Shown here: piece by piece, positions 44,101 through 51,141 of the stretch | Position numbering within the stretch: the stretch's first letter is position 1 | How the letters are laid out: the number at the start of each line of letters is the position of its first letter | Assembly: GCA_009843525.1 (NCBI GenBank) | Contig: VYDH01000009.1 | Coordinates: 2,020 to 54,865, forward strand | From: Acidimicrobiales bacterium | GTDB lineage: Bacteria > Actinomycetota > Acidimicrobiia > Acidimicrobiales > Poriferisodalaceae | Direction: 5' to 3' | Length of the DNA: 52,846 nt | Program-made: the position numbers and the translations under genes | Notes under the pieces: generated by a model | Database searches by the model: none | Told to the model about the DNA's origin: nothing | The model's input: the letters and a program-made list of their open reading frames with translations, nothing else

Positions 44101-46098
44101 GGACCGTGGTCGTCGTCTGCATCGGGCACGCCGTCGTTGCGGCCCGACGCTCCCGGCCTTCCGAGCATCAACCCGGGCGACCGCAAGTTCAGCCTTTCGT
44201 GGGGTGAGCCGAGCGGCAACGGGCTGCCGATCACCCAGTACATCGTGGCGTACCGGGCATGCACGGCGACCGACTCTGACACCTCGGTCAAGACCTGTAC
44301 CCCCCCCGCTGACGCGATCTGGGGGAACTGGGCTGAGCGCACCTATGGGGCCGCCAGTACCGCTGCGACGATCACCAGGCTGACCAATGGCACCAGGTAC
44401 GAGGCGCGCGTGCGTGCTCGCAACGCCAACGGCCTCGGGCCTTGGTCACCCTCCGCAGCCACCACCCCCTTGGCAGCGCCGTCGACGCCGACCGGGTTGA
44501 CGTTGGAGCGAGGCCACACCCAGCTCGTGGCGTCGTGGACTGCGTCGGCAGCCCGCGGCTCGACCATCAGCGGCTACACCGTGGAGTACCGGGATTGCAC
44601 GGCCACACGGAAGGACTGCACCGTCAGCCCGAGGTGGAACGCGACGTGGATGTCGGAAACCGTCGCCGCTGGCACCACGACCGAGACGATCACCTCGCTG
44701 ACCAACGACACCGCGTATCAAGTGCGAGTTCGGGCCGACAGCGACACGGGCGACAGCGGTTGGTCACAGATCAAGTCGGCCATCCCTGCTGCAGTGCCCG
44801 CCGCTCCGGTAGTCGGGACACCGGAGCCCGACGATCGCCAGCTGCGCGTCTCGTGGGAGGAGCCAGCTGATCGTGACTCGACGATCGAGCACTACGAGGT
44901 GGCGTATCGGGCCTGCACGGCGACCGGCGGCGACACCGCGGTCAAGACCTGCACGCCCCTCGCTGACGCGGCGTGGGGGAACTGGCGGCTGCACGGCGAC
45001 ACCGGCGCCAGCCTGTCGAGGATCATTACCGGCCTGACCAACGGCACCGCCTACCAGGTGCGGGCGCGAGCCCAGAACGAGAATGGCTGGGGGTCGTGGT
45101 CCGAAACGCCGGCGGTCGGCACGCCGGTGGGCGCGCCATCAGCACCCACCACACCGAGGGTGACCACAGGCAACCTTGAGTTGACGGTGAACTGGATCGT
45201 GCCGCGATCCAATGGCTCGGTCATCGACGGCTATGACGTGCGGTATCGAGCCTGCATCGCGACCAACGGCGACACCTCCGTGCTGACCTGCGCCGCAAAT
45301 CCGGCATGGGCTGCCACCTGGGAAACACACGCCCATGCCGACGACAGCACCAGCACGACCATCGAGAGCTTGGTCAACGGCACTGCGTACCAGGTGCGAG
45401 TACGCGCCACGACCCCCGACGACCGCGAGAGTCCGTGGTCGTCGCCCACGGTCGGCATGCCGAGGGGCGCGCCCGACGCACCCGCTGTGACCCTGGCGTC
45501 GGGCAACCGGCGGCTGATCGTGACGTGGCCACGGCCGAACGCCCGGGGATCGACCATCACGAGCCTCCAGCTGCGGTACTGCGACAGCGACGATGCCGCG
45601 AAGGACTGCACCGGCGACTACGACGACTGGACGACCAGGACCGGAATCGGCTCGAGTACAACGAGCTACACGATCTCCGGGCTCGCCAACGACAACGCGC
45701 ACCTCGTCGAGATGCGCACCCTCAGCAGGAGCCATGGCGACAGCGCCTGGACGAGTCAGCAAACTGGAATACCGGGCGGACCGAATCCGCCCTCGGCACC
45801 TCGACTTGCTGCTGGCAATGCCCAGATCACCGTGACGTGGACGGCACCCGCCATGAACCACTCAGCTATCACCGCATACCAAGTTGCATATTGCAACGAC
45901 ACCGACGACGACTGCTCCGCTGTCGGCGCTGGCTGGACAACGCAGCAGACCGTGTCCCACACCGACCTCACGAACCTGAGCGAGACGCTCGCATCCTTGA
46001 TGAACGGCAAGAGCTACCGGGTTCGAGTCAGAGCCCAGAACACGCAGGGATGGGGCGTTTGGTCGTCTATGGCGACAGCGAGGCCCACATCGGCCTAG
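41185..46098 (+). CDS. Giant secreted CWB2-fibronectin type III surface protein
   Basis: A 1637-residue exported protein. Residues 1-41 are a signal peptide (RRRLRG, hydrophobic core, cleavage near ASA-Q). Residues about 46-350 hold three cell-wall-binding-2 (PF04122-like) repeats, each with an (I/V)ANG(W/R)S-AD start, an R-QP/LRP---V-FVGG or ILVGG strand and an R-G-DR-DT end. From about 355 to the C-terminus there are twelve fibronectin type III domains of 100-112 residues, each opening P-(A/S)-P and containing LTNGT/LVNGT-Y-V-VRA-N. Many carry a paired-cysteine insert (YRACTAT...C). There is no sortase motif or C-terminal helix; anchoring is presumably through CWB2. Probably adhesion or host-surface contact; the start could also be the second Met. 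Confidence 0.93.
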   Translation: MMPALTLSVLPGGLRRRLRGGMLVLAVLALFTALLAPIASAQSRSIGTVVIANGWSSADSAVASALAALESDNLSDAVVLYARRDELTTRTASFIRNRQPSAVILVGGTAALSTDVEEEVVALVGGAAVRRIEGIDRFDTAAKAVPSNATTFIVANGRSAADTGVAAALAATRSNAAVLLAEADSLTEPTERIISERQPLQVEFVGGTVVLAASLADRVRELAPSLTSVPRHAGASRTDTAAAAAPDLSTTVVIANGWSPADMGVAAAYAAITTGGAVLYSQTNSLTAPTEQRIEQLRPRAIVLVGGNAALDPSLHARLRTLAPTAALHRISGSDRIDTSVRAAAGTLTAIGTDPPAAPSSLSATSRNLSLAVSWRAPTSTVGAAVSGYVVEYRACTATPATCTSSPQWGGWTAHAHSGTGTSTAITGLVNDTAYQVRVRARNIFGLGPWSQIVSGIPMVQTGRPSVPASLRVEAANERLKVTWAPSTPPSGGTLDGYEVQYRTCGLSLTCGNWIPHSHQGTGTTTTITKLSNGVRHEVRVRSRSGASQSAWSPTASATPEQLPSFERAPDLTPGDRQILVQWNEPGFSGSAITDYDVQYRACTATDGNTAVRTCEPADDATWGRWRARSHSGTGKIVTIIGLVNGTAYEVQVRARNANGVGPWSTAGKTTPVSVPARPNTPTLEAGHESLVVTWVAPADNGLDITGYDVEYCTGTCPATSDDWTDASDTGTETRHEIGSLDNGTAYKVRVRAINGLGGAGLGLGPWSPIRTGTPRALPDAPSAPTLAAGDRQITVTWSEPATNTTTINGYNIQYRSCTATPRDCSSNPRWSGWSTRTHTDLTNLEYAITSLTNAAKYEVRVQARISGGVGPYSAAASETPLGKPAKPATPTLTLGNESLVVAWKAPADNGAAITSYDVARCVSTADCSLDGDWTSPTSITGDPVPTTATISALNNGTTYRVRVRAVNSVGDGPWSSSASGTPSLRPDAPGLPSINPGDRKFSLSWGEPSGNGLPITQYIVAYRACTATDSDTSVKTCTPPADAIWGNWAERTYGAASTAATITRLTNGTRYEARVRARNANGLGPWSPSAATTPLAAPSTPTGLTLERGHTQLVASWTASAARGSTISGYTVEYRDCTATRKDCTVSPRWNATWMSETVAAGTTTETITSLTNDTAYQVRVRADSDTGDSGWSQIKSAIPAAVPAAPVVGTPEPDDRQLRVSWEEPADRDSTIEHYEVAYRACTATGGDTAVKTCTPLADAAWGNWRLHGDTGASLSRIITGLTNGTAYQVRARAQNENGWGSWSETPAVGTPVGAPSAPTTPRVTTGNLELTVNWIVPRSNGSVIDGYDVRYRACIATNGDTSVLTCAANPAWAATWETHAHADDSTSTTIESLVNGTAYQVRVRATTPDDRESPWSSPTVGMPRGAPDAPAVTLASGNRRLIVTWPRPNARGSTITSLQLRYCDSDDAAKDCTGDYDDWTTRTGIGSSTTSYTISGLANDNAHLVEMRTLSRSHGDSAWTSQQTGIPGGPNPPSAPRLAAGNAQITVTWTAPAMNHSAITAYQVAYCNDTDDDCSAVGAGWTTQQTVSHTDLTNLSETLASLMNGKSYRVRVRAQNTQGWGVWSSMATARPTSA
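42249..46095 (+). repeat. Twelve tandem Fn3-coding repeats
   Basis: Domain starts fall near 42249, 42571, 42880, 43207, 43516, 43835, 44141, 44476, 44797, 45133, 45469 and 45781, spaced about 305-336 bp. DNA similarity is highest between the units at 44141 and 44797, whose inserts both encode CTATxxDTxVKTCTPxADAxWGNW. Unequal recombination could change copy number. Confidence 0.85.
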
Positions 46099-46150
46099 CA
46101 GCCCGCATCGTCGTCGCGTCGCCGAGTGGACTCCGCGCAAGATGTTGGTC

Positions 46151-46185
46151 AGATGCAGTGAGTCGTCTAGGTCGGCCTAGCATCT
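46151..46185 (+). promoter_or_regulatory. Nested inverted repeats upstream of paaA (operator candidate)
   Basis: CTAGG-TCGG-CCTAG (46167-46180) sits inside a wider dyad AGATGC...GCATCT (46151-46156, 46180-46185), 61 nt before the paaA start. paa operons are often controlled by TetR- or GntR-type repressors that bind such dyads; no regulator gene is present nearby. Confidence 0.45.
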
Positions 46186-46245
46186 GCTCTGCGGCCGACG
46201 TCGCATCATCGAAGGCAAAGCGTCTGGGCGCCATGGGGGACGACA

Positions 46246-47166
46246 ATGCGCAGCTGGAGCTCGATGAAGGAGTTCGAGGCGTTCTTGGACGGCGGCGGGC
46301 TGGTGGAGCCCGACGACGACATGCCCGACGCGTACCGCGAGGCGGTGTTCCGGTTCATCGAGATGCACGCCAACAGCGAGTACATGGGCGGGCTGACCGA
46401 GCGCGACTGGATCGCCAAGGCGCCGGGGCTTGCGAACAAGCTGACGGCGCTGGCCAAGACGCAGGACGAGATCGGCCACGCTCACCTGCTGTACATGGTG
46501 GCGGCGGACATGGGCGTGAAGACCCGCGACGAGATGACCGCCGACCTGCTCGCGGGGCGCACCACCTTTCACAACGTGTTCCACTACCGGGCGTACTCGT
46601 GGGGCGACCAGATCGCCATCGCCTATCTGGTCGATGCAGCGGCGCTGGCCAGCCAGCAGGCCGTCTTCAAGAACTGCAGCTACGGGCCGTACAAGCGCAT
46701 CCTGCGGCGGATCATCGCCGAGGAGGGCTTCCACATGCGCAACGGCGAGGAGCTGTTGCTGAAGATGGCCAAGGGCACCGTCCAGCAGCACGAGATGATG
46801 CAGGAAGGCATCGACCGGTGGTGGTGGCCGTCGGTGCAGCTCTTCGGCCCCGACACGAGGCCCGACGACGTGCTGCTGCGCTGGCACATCAAATCGGAGC
46901 GCAACGAGGACCTTCGGGATCGGTTCGTGCAGAAGATGGTGCCGCAGCTGCAGGCGGCCGACTTCACCATTCCCGACCCGGATCTGCGTCAGGACCCTGA
47001 GACCGGTCGCTGGATCAGCGGCGAGATCGACTGGGACGCGCTGAAGGCTGCGATCGCAGGCCGCGGGCCCGACAGCGCCCGGCGCCTGAGCGATGCGCGT
47101 CTCGCTTGGGAAGGGGCGGCGTGGGTGCGGTCCGCCCTCGACGAAGCAGCAGCGGTGCCTGCATGA
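46246..47166 (+). CDS. paaA: Phenylacetyl-CoA 1,2-epoxidase catalytic subunit PaaA
   Basis: The 306-residue catalytic diiron subunit that epoxidises the ring of phenylacetyl-CoA. A GGGGAC site 6 nt before 46246 supports this start. The ferritin-like ligands are visible in MHANSEYMGG, KTQDEIGHAHLLY and IIAEEGFHMRNGEELLLKMAKG; DWIAKAPGLANKLTALAKTQ is PaaA-specific, as is the WWWPSVQLFGPD stretch. Length matches E. coli PaaA (about 309). The stop overlaps the paaD start (ATGA). Genes follow in the order A-D-B-C, all with 4-bp overlaps. Confidence 0.96.
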   Translation: MRSWSSMKEFEAFLDGGGLVEPDDDMPDAYREAVFRFIEMHANSEYMGGLTERDWIAKAPGLANKLTALAKTQDEIGHAHLLYMVAADMGVKTRDEMTADLLAGRTTFHNVFHYRAYSWGDQIAIAYLVDAAALASQQAVFKNCSYGPYKRILRRIIAEEGFHMRNGEELLLKMAKGTVQQHEMMQEGIDRWWWPSVQLFGPDTRPDDVLLRWHIKSERNEDLRDRFVQKMVPQLQAADFTIPDPDLRQDPETGRWISGEIDWDALKAAIAGRGPDSARRLSDARLAWEGAAWVRSALDEAAAVPA

Positions 47167-47765
47167 GCGACGGTCCGGATGGCACAGCCGCCATGGAGGC
47201 GGTGGCCGCGAACACAGCAGCCATGGAGGCGACGGTTCTCGAGGCCGTGTCGTCGGTGTGCGATCCCGAGTATCCCGACATCACCATCGCCGAGCTGGGC
47301 ATCCTCGAGAGCGTCACGGTCCCCGACGGCGACAGCGCCATCCGCATCGAGTTGGTTCCCACCATGCTCGGCTGCCCGGCCCTCGACGTGATCGCCAGCG
47401 ATGTCACTGCTGCGGCGCGCTCGGCGTGCATGGGCAGCGACGTGTCTGTGGAAGTGGTGTTCGTCGCCGACCCGGTATGGACCCCGGATCGCATCTCGCC
47501 GGATGCAGTGGAGTTCATGGCCCGCGAGTACTCGGTGGCTGTCCGCCGCGCGCGATCCCATGCGCCTTGCCCCATCTGCGGCAACGCCGCGCTGGAGCAC
47601 CGGTCAGACTTCGGGCCGACGCCGTGCCGCAGCGTGGAATGGTGCCCGAGTTGCCGCAACCCCATCGAGGTGGTCGGCAGGGTTGACGTTCCGGTCGCCA
47701 TGGAGGCGGCGCCGGCCAGCACGGTCGCCATCGGGGCGATGCCAGCAAGAGCGGTCCTCGCATGA
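47163..47765 (+). CDS. paaD: PaaD-like protein (DUF59/MIP18 domain), epoxidase assembly factor
   Basis: A 200-residue protein thought to help mature the Fe centre of the epoxidase complex. The DUF59 core is VLEAVSSVCDPEYPDITIAELGILESV (about 21-47) followed by VPTMLGCPALDVIASDV with the characteristic cysteine. The C-terminal four-cysteine site is CPICGNAALEHRSDFGPTPCRSVEWCPSC (zinc or Fe-S ribbon typical of PaaD). A 30-residue Ala/Met-rich tail beyond the ribbon makes it longer than usual (about 165). The start at 47163 overlaps the paaA stop; a longer in-frame ORF from 47106 is rejected. Placement between A and B is unusual. Confidence 0.92.
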   Translation: MSDGPDGTAAMEAVAANTAAMEATVLEAVSSVCDPEYPDITIAELGILESVTVPDGDSAIRIELVPTMLGCPALDVIASDVTAAARSACMGSDVSVEVVFVADPVWTPDRISPDAVEFMAREYSVAVRRARSHAPCPICGNAALEHRSDFGPTPCRSVEWCPSCRNPIEVVGRVDVPVAMEAAPASTVAIGAMPARAVLA

Positions 47766-48034
47766 AGACTTACGAGGTGTTCCTGAAGCGCCCGGGCAAG
47801 GACCCGTTCACCCACGTCGGCGCCCTCGAGGCGCCCGACGACGACCTGGCGCTCAGCTTTGCCCGCGACTGCTACGCCCGGCGCTCCGAGGGAGACCAGA
47901 TGTGGGTGGTGGCCCGCGAATACCTGCTCGTTGCCGACGCTGTCGAGCTCGAAATGGCAGACCGTCCTCACCGCCACAACGACGGAGCGCTGCTGCGGGA
48001 TCTGCGCCAGGCAGAAAGTTCGTCACCCTCATGA
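47762..48034 (+). CDS. paaB: Phenylacetyl-CoA epoxidase subunit PaaB
   Basis: A 90-residue small subunit. The PaaB pattern is complete: YEVFLKRPGKDPFTHVGALEAPDDDLALSFARDCYARR, then the WVVAREYLL strand. E. coli PaaB is 95 residues. It connects PaaA-PaaC pairs structurally. Both ends overlap neighbours by 4 bp (paaD stop, paaC start). Confidence 0.95.
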   Translation: MKTYEVFLKRPGKDPFTHVGALEAPDDDLALSFARDCYARRSEGDQMWVVAREYLLVADAVELEMADRPHRHNDGALLRDLRQAESSSPS

Positions 48035-48804
48035 ACGGCTTGGCGTCGGCAGGCATCGAGGGCGCGCACGATGTCGTGCTGGCGCTCGCCGACGACGAGC
48101 TGTGCATCGGTCAGAACCTGGCGTGGTGGATCGCCGTGGGGCCGTTCCTCGAGGAGGATCTGGCGCTGACGTCCATCAGTCAGGACGAGCTGGGCCACGC
48201 CCGGGCGCTCTACGGGTTGCTTGGAGACGACATTGATGCGTTGGCCTATGGCCGCCAGCCGCACGAGTACCGCAGCGCGCATCTCACCGAGCTGCCCTGC
48301 CGCGTCTGGGGCGAGACGCTGGTCCGGCACTTCCTGTACGACACCGCCGAGACCGTCCGCTGGGCGGCACTGGCGGACTCGTCGTGGGAAGCCCTTGGCG
48401 CTGTGGCGCGCCGAGCCTTGGCTGAGGAACGGTCGCACCTACGCCACGCGTCGGGGCTGCTGTCACGATTGCTGCGCACCGGCGCAGGCCGCTCGCAACT
48501 GCTCCCGCTGTTCGATCAGCTCGGCCCGATGGCGTGCGAGCTGTTCGAGCTGCCGCCCGGCTGCTCCGCGGATGACCTCGTCGCGGCGGGCGTCATGTCT
48601 CGCCCGGTGAGCGACCAGCGTGCCGAATGGCAGACAATGGTGGACGACGCCGTCGCTGGGGCCGGGTATCAGCCACGATGGCCTGACCACACCGGTCCCG
48701 CACCTGCGGCAGAAGGCCGCGCCGGACGGCGCTCGCCCCATTTCGCCGCGCTGCACGCGGAGATGGTCGAGGTGCTCTCGCTGGATCCATCTGCGCGCTG
48801 GTAG
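48031..48804 (+). CDS. paaC: Phenylacetyl-CoA epoxidase structural subunit PaaC
   Basis: A 257-residue ferritin-like subunit structurally related to PaaA but normally without a full iron site. Identifiable blocks are LALADDELCIGQNLAWWIAVGPFLEEDLAL, ISQDELGHARALYGLL, GETLVRHFLYDTAETVRW and the LAEERSHLRHASGLL helix. The ATG at 48031 overlaps the paaB stop; the much longer ORF in this frame is a read-through of non-coding frame upstream. The C-terminus ends with HFAALHAEMVEVLSLDPSARW as in other PaaC. It is the last paa gene here; no paaE reductase follows. Confidence 0.95.
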   Translation: MNGLASAGIEGAHDVVLALADDELCIGQNLAWWIAVGPFLEEDLALTSISQDELGHARALYGLLGDDIDALAYGRQPHEYRSAHLTELPCRVWGETLVRHFLYDTAETVRWAALADSSWEALGAVARRALAEERSHLRHASGLLSRLLRTGAGRSQLLPLFDQLGPMACELFELPPGCSADDLVAAGVMSRPVSDQRAEWQTMVDDAVAGAGYQPRWPDHTGPAPAAEGRAGRRSPHFAALHAEMVEVLSLDPSARW

Positions 48805-48903
48805 CTCGGCCGCTTCCCGGTCGCCTGCCCATACCTTGGTGCTTCAGTGCGGGTCGGGATTGCAGCCGTCTGCTGGGTGTCGGCGATGGGTCGGCGGATC
48901 GAT

Positions 48904-50058
48904 TCACAGCAGGCCGCCGTGCCAGAGGCGCCGGGCGAAGTCGTCGGCGCTGATGATGTCAATGCCATCGTGAGTGCGCCGCGGGCGGGGTTCGAGGGAC
49001 ACAACGATCCTCTGGTCGAGGCCGGGGTGCTCTTGGGCGATGGTGCGAAGGCCGGTGAGGTGCCGGTTGGCGATCTTGGCAGAGGCTTTGGCCTCGATCG
49101 CCAGCCGCATGTCGCCGATGACGAAGTCGACTTCGATGCCGCTAGGGAGCCGCCAGTAGGCGAGCCGGTCGTCGAGTTCGCGGTATGCGATGTACGCGCG
49201 GAGCTCGTGGTGGACCCAGTTCTCGAATGCCCTGCCGTAGGCGTCCGAGCTGCGCTGCAGTTCGCCGCGGCGGGCCAGCCGGTTCACGATGCCGACGTCG
49301 GCGAAATAGAACTTTGGCGCGCCAGCCAGCCTTCTCTTGGCTCGCTGCTGCCAGCGCGGCAGCCAACGTCCGAGCAGTGTGTCTTCGAGGATGCCGAAGT
49401 GGGCTTTGGCAGTCGGTGCCGACACGCCGCAGTCGCGGGCGATGTTGGTGAAGCTGACCGGCTCGCAGTCGCTGAGGGCGGCAGCGTCGAGAAACTCCGA
49501 GAAGGCGGGCAGGTTGCGCACCAAGCCGTCGGCGGCGACTTCCTCGCGCAGGTAGTCGGCGATGTAGGCGTCCAGCAGGCGGCGCGGTCGGCTTGATTCG
49601 TACATCCGCGGCAGGTATCCGTGGTTGAGCAGTCGGTCGAGGTCGAATCTGTCTCCGAGTTCTGCGGAGACGAGGCCTCGGAGTTCGTAGCGCACCGCGC
49701 GGCCGCCGAGCAGGTTGGCGGCACCGTGCCGCACCTTGCGGGCGCTCGAGCCGCACAGGGCGAAACTCAGACTGCCGTTCTCGATCAGCCAGTGCACCTC
49801 GTCAAGCAGGGCCGGGACTTTCTGGATCTCGTCGATGACGACATGGCGTGACGGTCCGGACCCGGCGGCCTCGAGTTCTTGACGCAGCATCTCCGGGCGT
49901 GTGGCGTATCTGCGGAATTCGTCCGCCTTGAGCAGATCTACCCATCTGGCATCGGGATAGCGCTGCCGCAGCAAGGTGCTCTTGCCTGCCTGACGCGGCC
50001 CCCACAAGAAAAAGGTCTCGGTGCCCGGTTCGGGCAGCCACAGTTCTCGCTGAAACAC
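48904..50058 (-). CDS. AAA family ATPase with DUF4143 C-terminal domain
   Basis: A 384-residue P-loop ATPase. Walker A GPRQAGKST (20-28) follows FFLWG, Walker B is HVVIDEIQKVP (D76/E77), and the sensor strand is SFALCGSSARKVR. The C-terminal half (about 190-384) carries a winged-helix-like stretch (TNIARDCGVSAPTAKAHFGILEDT) and a nuclease-like DUF4143 segment with AFENWVHHELRAY, GIEVDFVIGDMRLAIEAKAS (D..E.K pattern). These proteins are widespread but poorly understood. GTG start 13 nt after the recombinase stop; likely co-transcribed with it. Proposed roles in the literature range from DNA repair to accessory defence; none is shown here. Confidence 0.87.
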   Translation of the reverse strand: MFQRELWLPEPGTETFFLWGPRQAGKSTLLRQRYPDARWVDLLKADEFRRYATRPEMLRQELEAAGSGPSRHVVIDEIQKVPALLDEVHWLIENGSLSFALCGSSARKVRHGAANLLGGRAVRYELRGLVSAELGDRFDLDRLLNHGYLPRMYESSRPRRLLDAYIADYLREEVAADGLVRNLPAFSEFLDAAALSDCEPVSFTNIARDCGVSAPTAKAHFGILEDTLLGRWLPRWQQRAKRRLAGAPKFYFADVGIVNRLARRGELQRSSDAYGRAFENWVHHELRAYIAYRELDDRLAYWRLPSGIEVDFVIGDMRLAIEAKASAKIANRHLTGLRTIAQEHPGLDQRIVVSLEPRPRRTHDGIDIISADDFARRLWHGGLL

Positions 50059-50069
50059 CTACTTTAGAA

Positions 50070-50079
50070 TATCATGATA
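50070..50079. other. AT-rich palindrome TATCATGATA at the recombinase/ATPase junction
   Basis: Perfect 10-bp palindrome in an AT-rich stretch (50060-50090) within GC-rich sequence, overlapping the 3' end of the recombinase gene and just upstream of the ATPase start. It could be a recombination or regulator site; no partner copy was found elsewhere in the window. Confidence 0.35.
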
Positions 50080-50806
50080 ATCGAATGTCACTATTGCGGT
50101 GGGCGATGCGGGCTGCGGCGGCTTGGTCGTCCAATTCGATGGTGGCGAGAGCGTCACGGCAGGCGCGTGCGTTCCATGGGCGCATGTCGCCGCTGGCGCG
50201 TGGGTACTGCTCGGCGTCGAGCACAGCGGGGATGGCACGCCACGGGCGGCCTTGAGCGCGCAGTTCGGCGATGCGGCGGCCCGCAGCGCGTGTGCGGTCG
50301 CTGGGCGGGCGGCCGAGGCGGACGCCTGATCGGCGGGCGGCCCGGAGGGCTTCGGTGGTGCGGCGGCTGATGAGGCCGCGTTCGAGTTCTGCCATGGCGG
50401 CCATGACGGTGAGCACGGCGCGCCCTTCGGGGGTGCCCGAGTCCATGAGCCCGATCACGACGAGGCGCCACTGTTGGGCCTGGGCGCGGTCGGCGACTTC
50501 GAGTATGTCGCGGGTGTTGCGGGCGAGCCGGTCCAGGGCGGGCACGACGAGCGCGTGGGCCTCGCCGTCGGCGAGCATCTTGAGGGCGCGGGCGAGGCCG
50601 GGTCGTTTGTCGGGGGCCAGGCCGCCGGAGCGGCCTTGGTCGGCGATCCACTCGCCGGGGGTGATGCCCATGGCGTGGCAGTACGCCTCGGCGCGTGTGC
50701 GCTGGGCGGCGAGGCCGTGGCCGGTGTCGGCCTGCTCGCGGGTCGACACGCGTCCGTAGCACAGGCCCAGCGTCGACGAACGGGTCGGTGTCGTCGTGTC
50801 GGCCAT
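50072..50806 (-). CDS. Serine recombinase (resolvase/invertase family)
   Basis: A 244-residue small serine recombinase. The N-terminal catalytic domain has the nucleophile S21 in LCYGRVSTREQADTGHGL, then ALVVPALDRLARNTRDILEV (R-x-x-R active site region) and LIDSG/MDSGTPEGRAVLTVMAAMAELERGLISRR linking to the long E helix. A C-terminal Hin-like helix-turn-helix region (RRIAELRAQGRPWRAIPAVL) follows. No transposase or inverted-repeat ends are seen, so it may be an orphan resolvase or part of a decayed element. The ATG at 50806 has a plausible promoter upstream. Confidence 0.93.
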   Translation of the reverse strand: MADTTTPTRSSTLGLCYGRVSTREQADTGHGLAAQRTRAEAYCHAMGITPGEWIADQGRSGGLAPDKRPGLARALKMLADGEAHALVVPALDRLARNTRDILEVADRAQAQQWRLVVIGLMDSGTPEGRAVLTVMAAMAELERGLISRRTTEALRAARRSGVRLGRPPSDRTRAAGRRIAELRAQGRPWRAIPAVLDAEQYPRASGDMRPWNARACRDALATIELDDQAAAARIAHRNSDIRLS

Positions 50807-50833
50807 GCCTCAAGTGTGCCGGTATTCGTTCGT

Positions 50834-50862
50834 ATCATACCTAACGCTGTCGGGCGCTGCAA
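50834..50862 (-). promoter_or_regulatory. Candidate sigma-70-type promoter for the serine recombinase
   Basis: On the minus strand TTGCAG (50862-50857), exactly 17 nt, then TATGAT (50839-50834), placing the transcript start about 20 nt before the recombinase ATG. The -10 matches consensus at five of six positions, the -35 at three. Confidence 0.5.
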
Positions 50863-51095
50863 CACGCTGCCGCCGGGCCGTTGCCTGAGTCGGCATCGGC
50901 TGCTCCGTGTGACCGCAGACCCCTGTAGCCGCTGGGAAGCCTCGACTCGGCAGCCTCGCGGCCACCTCTCGGGGTCTCGTCACCCGCAGTGTCCGTTTGC
51001 GTCCGTTCGGGATGAGTGCAAAACGAAGGATTCGCGGCAGCGCCGGCCGAGCGGCCGGAACGCACGCATGGGTCCCACCGCACCGGCGGCGCAGC

Positions 51096-51124
51096 CGCGG
51101 ATCGCCCGTATACGCCGATCCGCG
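51096..51124 (+). promoter_or_regulatory. 9-bp inverted repeat in the 5' leader of the secreted-protein gene
   Basis: CGCGGATCG (51096-51104) pairs perfectly with CGATCCGCG (51116-51124) around an 11-nt loop, ending 17 nt before the ATG and directly before the ribosome site GAAGGA (51128-51133). As RNA it could gate translation; as DNA it could be an operator. Confidence 0.45.
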
Positions 51125-51141
51125 TCTGAAGGACCATCCCG

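Larger units (their letters stand above)
50807..51141. other. 335-bp intergenic region with hairpins, divergent promoters
   Basis: No gene is supported here. Besides the recombinase promoter, it contains CCGGCC-GAGC-GGCCGG (51043-51058) and a 9-bp inverted repeat close to the next gene. A promoter for the plus-strand secreted-protein gene must lie between about 50870 and 51090 but I could not define it. Confidence 0.6.

Noticed and set aside
45306..47000. 564-codon plus-strand open frame spanning the end of the Fn3 gene and paaA
   Set aside because: Out of frame with both real genes and crosses the intergenic gap; no recognisable domain.
47401..48030. Long in-frame extension upstream of paaC
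   Set aside because: Overlaps paaD and paaB in another frame; the true PaaC start at 48031 overlaps the paaB stop.
50072..50806. IS607-type transposon carrying its serine recombinase
   Set aside because: IS607 enzymes have an N-terminal MerR-like DNA-binding domain and are usually next to tnpB; here the catalytic domain is N-terminal and no tnpB is present.
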